64,000 bases of DNA from NCBI RefSeq assembly GCF_025245835.1, contig NZ_JAOBWS010000001.1, positions 859,655 through 923,654 on the forward strand, written 5' to 3'. Position 1 is the first letter of the stretch; every line of letters begins with the position of its first letter. This document shows positions 60,540 through 64,000 of this stretch, piece after piece. Below the pieces are notes generated by a model. The model was not told the origin of the DNA. It saw nothing but the letters and a program-made list of their open reading frames with translations, and did no database searches. The DNA comes from Rheinheimera sp. 4Y26. Lineage in GTDB: Bacteria > Pseudomonadota > Gammaproteobacteria > Enterobacterales > Alteromonadaceae. Made by a program: the position numbers and the translations under genes.

Positions 60540-61229
60540 TTAAGCAAACCAGCTTTTCGCTTCATTTGGAAAATTGCAAAAAATCCCGTCTACACCCAGC
60601 TGCTGTAACCTTCTGGCTTCGCGCTCATTATTCACAGTGTAAACAAAGACTTTGAGTCCACGTTTTTTGGCATCCTTTACCATAGCTTCGTCAATAAAAG
60701 CCCGGTCACAATTGACTGAAACAGCGCCAAGTTCAGCAGCAAAAGCACAATAATCGAGTGGAATAGACGCTGTTAAGGCGCCAATGGCAAGTTCGGGTGC
60801 CAGCGTTTTGATCTGTTGTAACAGCGGATGGTGGAAAGACGAAATCAGCAGTCTGGACCAGTCGGTGCCCAATTCGCTACGAGCTTTATCGAGCAGCTCA
60901 ACCAGTAGCTTTGCCGTGTCGTGACCTTTAAGCTCAATATTCAGCAGACAACGGTTATGCACCAGCTGTAGCACTTGCCATAAAGTGGGAATTTTTTCCC
61001 CTGAACCTGCGTCCAGTTGCAATAGTTCTGTCAGCGAATAGTCTTCCAGCACCCCGGTGCCATTGGTGGTGCGGTTAAGCTCGCGGTCATGAATAACCAC
61101 CAGCTCGCCATGAAGTGCATAAACATCAATCTCGATACCATCCGCGCCGCAATCTAACGCTGCCTGGATGGCTTTGAGGGTATTTTCCGGAAAGTGACCG
61201 CTGACTCCACGATGGGCAAAAATAAACAT
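60540..61229 (-). CDS. glycerophosphodiester phosphodiesterase (UgpQ-like)
   Basis: A 229-residue GDPD enzyme that releases sn-glycerol 3-phosphate and an alcohol from phospholipid head groups. It has the start motif FAHRGVSGHFPENTL, DGIEIDVYALHGELVVIHD (in parts, with catalytic Glu/Asp and His) and LNIELKG. No signal peptide, so it is cytosolic. It is 19 bases downstream of psd on the same strand. Confidence 0.92.
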   Translation of the reverse strand: MFIFAHRGVSGHFPENTLKAIQAALDCGADGIEIDVYALHGELVVIHDRELNRTTNGTGVLEDYSLTELLQLDAGSGEKIPTLWQVLQLVHNRCLLNIELKGHDTAKLLVELLDKARSELGTDWSRLLISSFHHPLLQQIKTLAPELAIGALTASIPLDYCAFAAELGAVSVNCDRAFIDEAMVKDAKKRGLKVFVYTVNNEREARRLQQLGVDGIFCNFPNEAKSWFA

Positions 61230-61248
61230 CGGTCACCTCCGGTAAAGT

Positions 61249-62109
61249 TTAGTGTTTTTTAGCGGCAAAGGCCTCGCCCATGCGCGTGACAGCGCCCGGG
61301 TATTGTTGTGGTAGGAATTCAATTTTGTCCGGTGCAAATGCCAGAATCACAGTAGAACCCAGCTTAAAGCGGCCCATTTCTGCACCTTTTTCCAGATGCA
61401 CTGCATTGGCACCTGTTGCCGGGTAGCTCCAGCGGAAAATCTCTTTGCCTGTGGGTGGGGTGATAGTACCGGCCCAGACAGTTTCAATGCTGGCCACAAT
61501 AGTTGCACCCACCAACACCAGCGCCATAGGGCCCAATTCGGTGTCAAAAATGGTGACAACACGTTCGTTACGGGCAAATAAACCCGGCACATTGGCTGCG
61601 GTTAACGGGTTGACTGAAAACAGTTCACCAGGCACATAAATCATTTCCCTTAAGGTGCCGGCAACAGGCATATGAATACGGTGATAATCTTTTGGCGCGA
61701 GATAAATACAGGCAAATTCACCGTTTTGATATGGCGCAGCAGTTTCAGAGAGGCCGCCCAGCAAAGCCTGTAGTGAATAGTCATGGCCTTTGGCCTGAAT
61801 AAGTTTGTCACCATCTATCTTGCCAAGCTGGCTGATAGCACCATCCACCGGGTGCGCGATGATGTTGTCATCCTGCACTACAGGGCGTAAACCGTCTTTC
61901 AGCGGCCGGGTAAAAAACTCATTAAAGCTTTTATAATCAGAGGCATTTTCGAATTTGGCTTCGGCCATATTAATGCCATAGGCTCTGATAAACAGTTTAA
62001 TCAAAGTATGGCTTATAAAGCCCAGGCGGGCAGCAGCCAAAAAACCCACCAAACGGGAAATCAGATGTTTGGGCATGATGTACTGCAGGGTGATTTTAAA
62101 TTTATCCAT
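61249..62109 (-). CDS. psd: phosphatidylserine decarboxylase proenzyme
   Basis: A 286-residue membrane-associated enzyme that makes phosphatidylethanolamine. The self-cleavage site LGST, where Ser becomes the pyruvoyl group, is at about 252-255 ([12 protein letters not shown]); also [25 protein letters not shown] and [12 protein letters not shown]. Overlaps rsgA closely (12-base gap) in rsgA-psd, a conserved order. Confidence 0.96.
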   Translation of the reverse strand: MDKFKITLQYIMPKHLISRLVGFLAAARLGFISHTLIKLFIRAYGINMAEAKFENASDYKSFNEFFTRPLKDGLRPVVQDDNIIAHPVDGAISQLGKIDGDKLIQAKGHDYSLQALLGGLSETAAPYQNGEFACIYLAPKDYHRIHMPVAGTLREMIYVPGELFSVNPLTAANVPGLFARNERVVTIFDTELGPMALVLVGATIVASIETVWAGTITPPTGKEIFRWSYPATGANAVHLEKGAEMGRFKLGSTVILAFAPDKIEFLPQQYPGAVTRMGEAFAAKKH

Positions 62110-62121
62110 CAGCGCGGATCC

Positions 62122-63174
62122 TTAATCAACTTTAAAAAAATTTGGTTTATCCTGTTCCATACTCAGCAGGATTTTATGATAGTTATCAAAACGTTCTTGC
62201 GACACTTCAGCAATCTCTATGGCGTGATGTAAAGCGCAGCCAGGGTCATTGCCATGTTTACAGTCGCGGAATTTACAACGGCCAAGCCAGGGGCGGAACT
62301 CTTTAAAACCCCAGATCACTTCATCGGGCTCTAAATGCCAGAGCGCAAACTCCCGGATGCCGGGCGAGTCAATCAGATTACCGCCATCGGGCAGATGGTA
62401 CAAACGGGCAACAGTAGTTGTATGCTGACCAAGGCCAGAGTTATCAGACACTTCCTGCGTTAATACCTGCACCTGTGGTAATAAGTTGTTTACCAGCGAC
62501 GATTTGCCTACACCGGATTGACCAACAAAAATACTGGTACCGGATTTTAAATAAGCATCGAGCTGCGCCATGCCTTCGCCGGTTTTGGCGCTTAGCAGCA
62601 GCGTTTCATAACCAATTTTGCGGTAGATATCGAGCTGTTTTTCAACTTCAACACGTTGTTCGGTAGTTAACAAATCAATTTTATTAAGTAATAACAAAGG
62701 TTTGATTTGCATGGCTTCGGCAGCCACCAGATAACGGTCGATAATATTCAGCGACAAAGACGGCAGCACCGCCGACACAATAATCAGCAAATCTATATTG
62801 GCTGCGACTGGTTTTAAGCCATCATAAAAATCAGGCCGAGATAAGACAGAGCTGCGTTCCTGCACTGCTTCAATCACACCGCTGATGCCGGCTTGTGGTT
62901 GCAGCGCCCGGCGCCACACCACTTTGTCACCACAGACCAAGGAGCTGATAGTACGGCGGATATTGCAACGTTCAATGACACCGCTTCTATCTTCCACATC
63001 TGCATGTTGGCCAAAGCGGCTGATCACAACACCTGCTTCTGCTTCACCCAATTGGGTGTGCTGCAGTTGTTGTTCGGCTTTGGCGGCTTTTTTTTCCAGT
63101 CGTTCCAGCCGTTTTTGCTGGTTACCGGCAATACGATCGGTTTGGCGTTGACTGAGGTGTTTCTTTTTCGTCAC
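62122..63174 (-). CDS. rsgA: ribosome small-subunit GTPase RsgA
   Basis: A 350-residue circularly permuted GTPase for 30S maturation. Motif order is G4 (LLNKIDLL), G1 ([16 protein letters not shown]), G3 ([10 protein letters not shown]), after an OB-fold N-terminal domain; the C-terminal zinc site is [20 protein letters not shown]. It begins at GTG 63174. It is divergent from orn, as in many gammaproteobacteria. Confidence 0.96.
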   Translation of the reverse strand: MTKKKHLSQRQTDRIAGNQQKRLERLEKKAAKAEQQLQHTQLGEAEAGVVISRFGQHADVEDRSGVIERCNIRRTISSLVCGDKVVWRRALQPQAGISGVIEAVQERSSVLSRPDFYDGLKPVAANIDLLIIVSAVLPSLSLNIIDRYLVAAEAMQIKPLLLLNKIDLLTTEQRVEVEKQLDIYRKIGYETLLLSAKTGEGMAQLDAYLKSGTSIFVGQSGVGKSSLVNNLLPQVQVLTQEVSDNSGLGQHTTTVARLYHLPDGGNLIDSPGIREFALWHLEPDEVIWGFKEFRPWLGRCKFRDCKHGNDPGCALHHAIEIAEVSQERFDNYHKILLSMEQDKPNFFKVD

Positions 63175-63277
63175 TGTGTCTCAAGAGCCCTGTGGGCGTT
63201 TTCCAGTTGGCGTCAGGCGTAGTATGATACTAGCATTCACTCAAGTAACAAAGTAGCAATGCCACAAGGTGCCTTTT

Positions 63278-63829
63278 ATGTCTGTTAGCGAGAATAATTT
63301 AGTCTGGATTGATTTGGAAATGACTGGCCTGGAGCCTGAAGTTGATGTAATTCTGGAAATGGCCGTGATAGTCACCGACAGTCAGCTGAATATTCTGGCC
63401 GAAGGCCCGGTGTTTGCCATTAAAACGCCGGACTCAGTGCTGGATAACATGAGCGCCTGGTGTGTGGAACAACATGGCAAAAGTGGTTTAACGCAACGTT
63501 GCCGCGAAAGTAGCACTGATTTAGACAGTGCCGTTGATCAAACCATCGCCTTTTTATCGCAGTATGTGCCGGCCGGTAAATCGCCGATGTGTGGTAACAG
63601 CATAGGGCAGGACAGACGTTTTCTGGTGAAATACGCGCCGAAACTGGAGAGTTTTTTTCACTACCGTAACCTCGATGTCAGCACAGTCAAAGAGCTGGCC
63701 AAACGCTGGAATCCGGAAGTAACAAAGTTGGTGAAAAAATCATCAAGCCATCTGGCAATGGATGACATTCGTGACTCAATTGCTGAATTAGTCACCTATC
63801 AGCAGCACTTTTTCCGTTTGCCTTCATAA
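63278..63829 (+). CDS. orn: oligoribonuclease Orn
   Basis: A 183-residue DEDDh exonuclease that clears 2-5 nt RNAs and pGpG. It has [20 protein letters not shown] (with the first D/E pair), [15 protein letters not shown] and [17 protein letters not shown] 63278 with AAGG 8 bases upstream gives the E. coli-like start; a GTG nine bases earlier is possible. Confidence 0.97.
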   Translation: MSVSENNLVWIDLEMTGLEPEVDVILEMAVIVTDSQLNILAEGPVFAIKTPDSVLDNMSAWCVEQHGKSGLTQRCRESSTDLDSAVDQTIAFLSQYVPAGKSPMCGNSIGQDRRFLVKYAPKLESFFHYRNLDVSTVKELAKRWNPEVTKLVKKSSSHLAMDDIRDSIAELVTYQQHFFRLPS

Positions 63830-63834
63830 AATGC

Positions 63835-63862
63835 TTGCAAACTCAATTTGATTTTGTAAAAT
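63835..63862 (+). promoter_or_regulatory. strong sigma-70 promoter for tRNA-Gly
   Basis: TTGCAA (63835-63840) and TAAAAT (63857-63862) are 16 bases apart, followed by the GC-rich discriminator GCGCCCC typical of stringently controlled tRNA/rRNA promoters. The tRNA begins about 65 bases downstream. Confidence 0.75.
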
Positions 63863-63926
63863 GCGCCCCGCTCGGTTGCGAAGTTAACCTCTGGTTGACG
63901 CTGTAATCAAGCGGGAAGAAATTGAT

Positions 63927-64000
63927 GCGGGCATAGCTCAGTTGGTAGAGCGCTACCTTGCCAAGGTCGAGGTCACGAGTTCGAATCTCGTTGCCCGCTC
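63927..64000 (+). tRNA. tRNA-Gly (anticodon GCC), window edge within the CCA end
   Basis: The acceptor stem GCGGGCA/TGCCCGC, the D-arm around AGCTCAGTTGGTAGAGC, the anticodon loop CTTGCCA (GCC) in stem CTACC/GGTCG-type arms, and the T-arm GAGTTCGAATCTC are complete. The discriminator base T is at 63999 and the first C of the encoded CCA at 64000, so the sequence stops inside CCA. Further tRNA genes may follow. Confidence 0.96.

Overview
The window is a 64 kb stretch of a gammaproteobacterial chromosome. The type of organism is inferred from protein likeness (CorA, NhaP2, Fis, PhoU, QueA and GroEL all read as close gammaproteobacterial orthologues), from the linkage groups (queA-tgt-yajC-secD-secF, dusB-fis-purH, rsgA/orn), and from an Alteromonadales/Rheinheimera-like style: many TonB receptors, a PstC with a long periplasmic insert, and DUF3016 and DUF4144 proteins. 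The genus is a guess. Coding density is high, most start sites have readable Shine-Dalgarno sequences, and no core gene looks broken.

Region 1 (1-29.8 kb) is a phosphate supercluster. It holds a porin, a TonB-dependent receptor, a two-fold duplicated beta-helix lipoprotein, phoB-phoR, a solute-binding protein, an M20 hydrolase, ppx and ppk, a GcvR-like ACT protein, pstS, pstC-pstA-pstB-phoU, and a second uptake pair (DUF47 plus Pit). PhoB-type operators built from exactly 11-bp-phased units lie before the porin, lipoprotein, receptor (in reverse orientation), phoB, ppk and pstS, and less clearly before pstC. The porin and receptor/lipoprotein would take P-compounds across the outer membrane, Pst/Pit across the inner membrane, PhoB/PhoR/PhoU would sense, and Ppk/Ppx would store and release polyphosphate.

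Embedded in region 1 (2.69-5.26 kb) is a small accessory island. Two unrelated hypothetical genes, each followed by an integron attC-like site, are bracketed by two divergent inverted copies of a ~250-bp repeat, with no integrase in the window. One of the genes has a HEPN-like motif.

Region 2 (29.8-43 kb) carries oxyR, queA-tgt-yajC-secD-secF, a rhodanese, a half-size PstS-like protein with a porin, an Hsp20, suhB and nhaP2. Region 3 (43-56 kb) carries small unknowns, purH, fis, dusB, an AztD-like zinc lipoprotein behind a strong Zur-type palindrome, prmA, a glycosyltransferase, accC-accB-aroQ and dsbD. Region 4 (56-64 kb) carries groES-groEL behind a sigma-32-type promoter, small unknowns, a MerC-domain protein behind a second Zur-like site, GDPD, psd, rsgA, orn and a tRNA-Gly(GCC) that reaches the window edge.

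The most interesting signals are the long phased PhoB arrays, the integrase-less cassette pair between inverted repeats, and the two matching Zur-like operators that link an AztD-like lipoprotein to a MerC-domain membrane protein.
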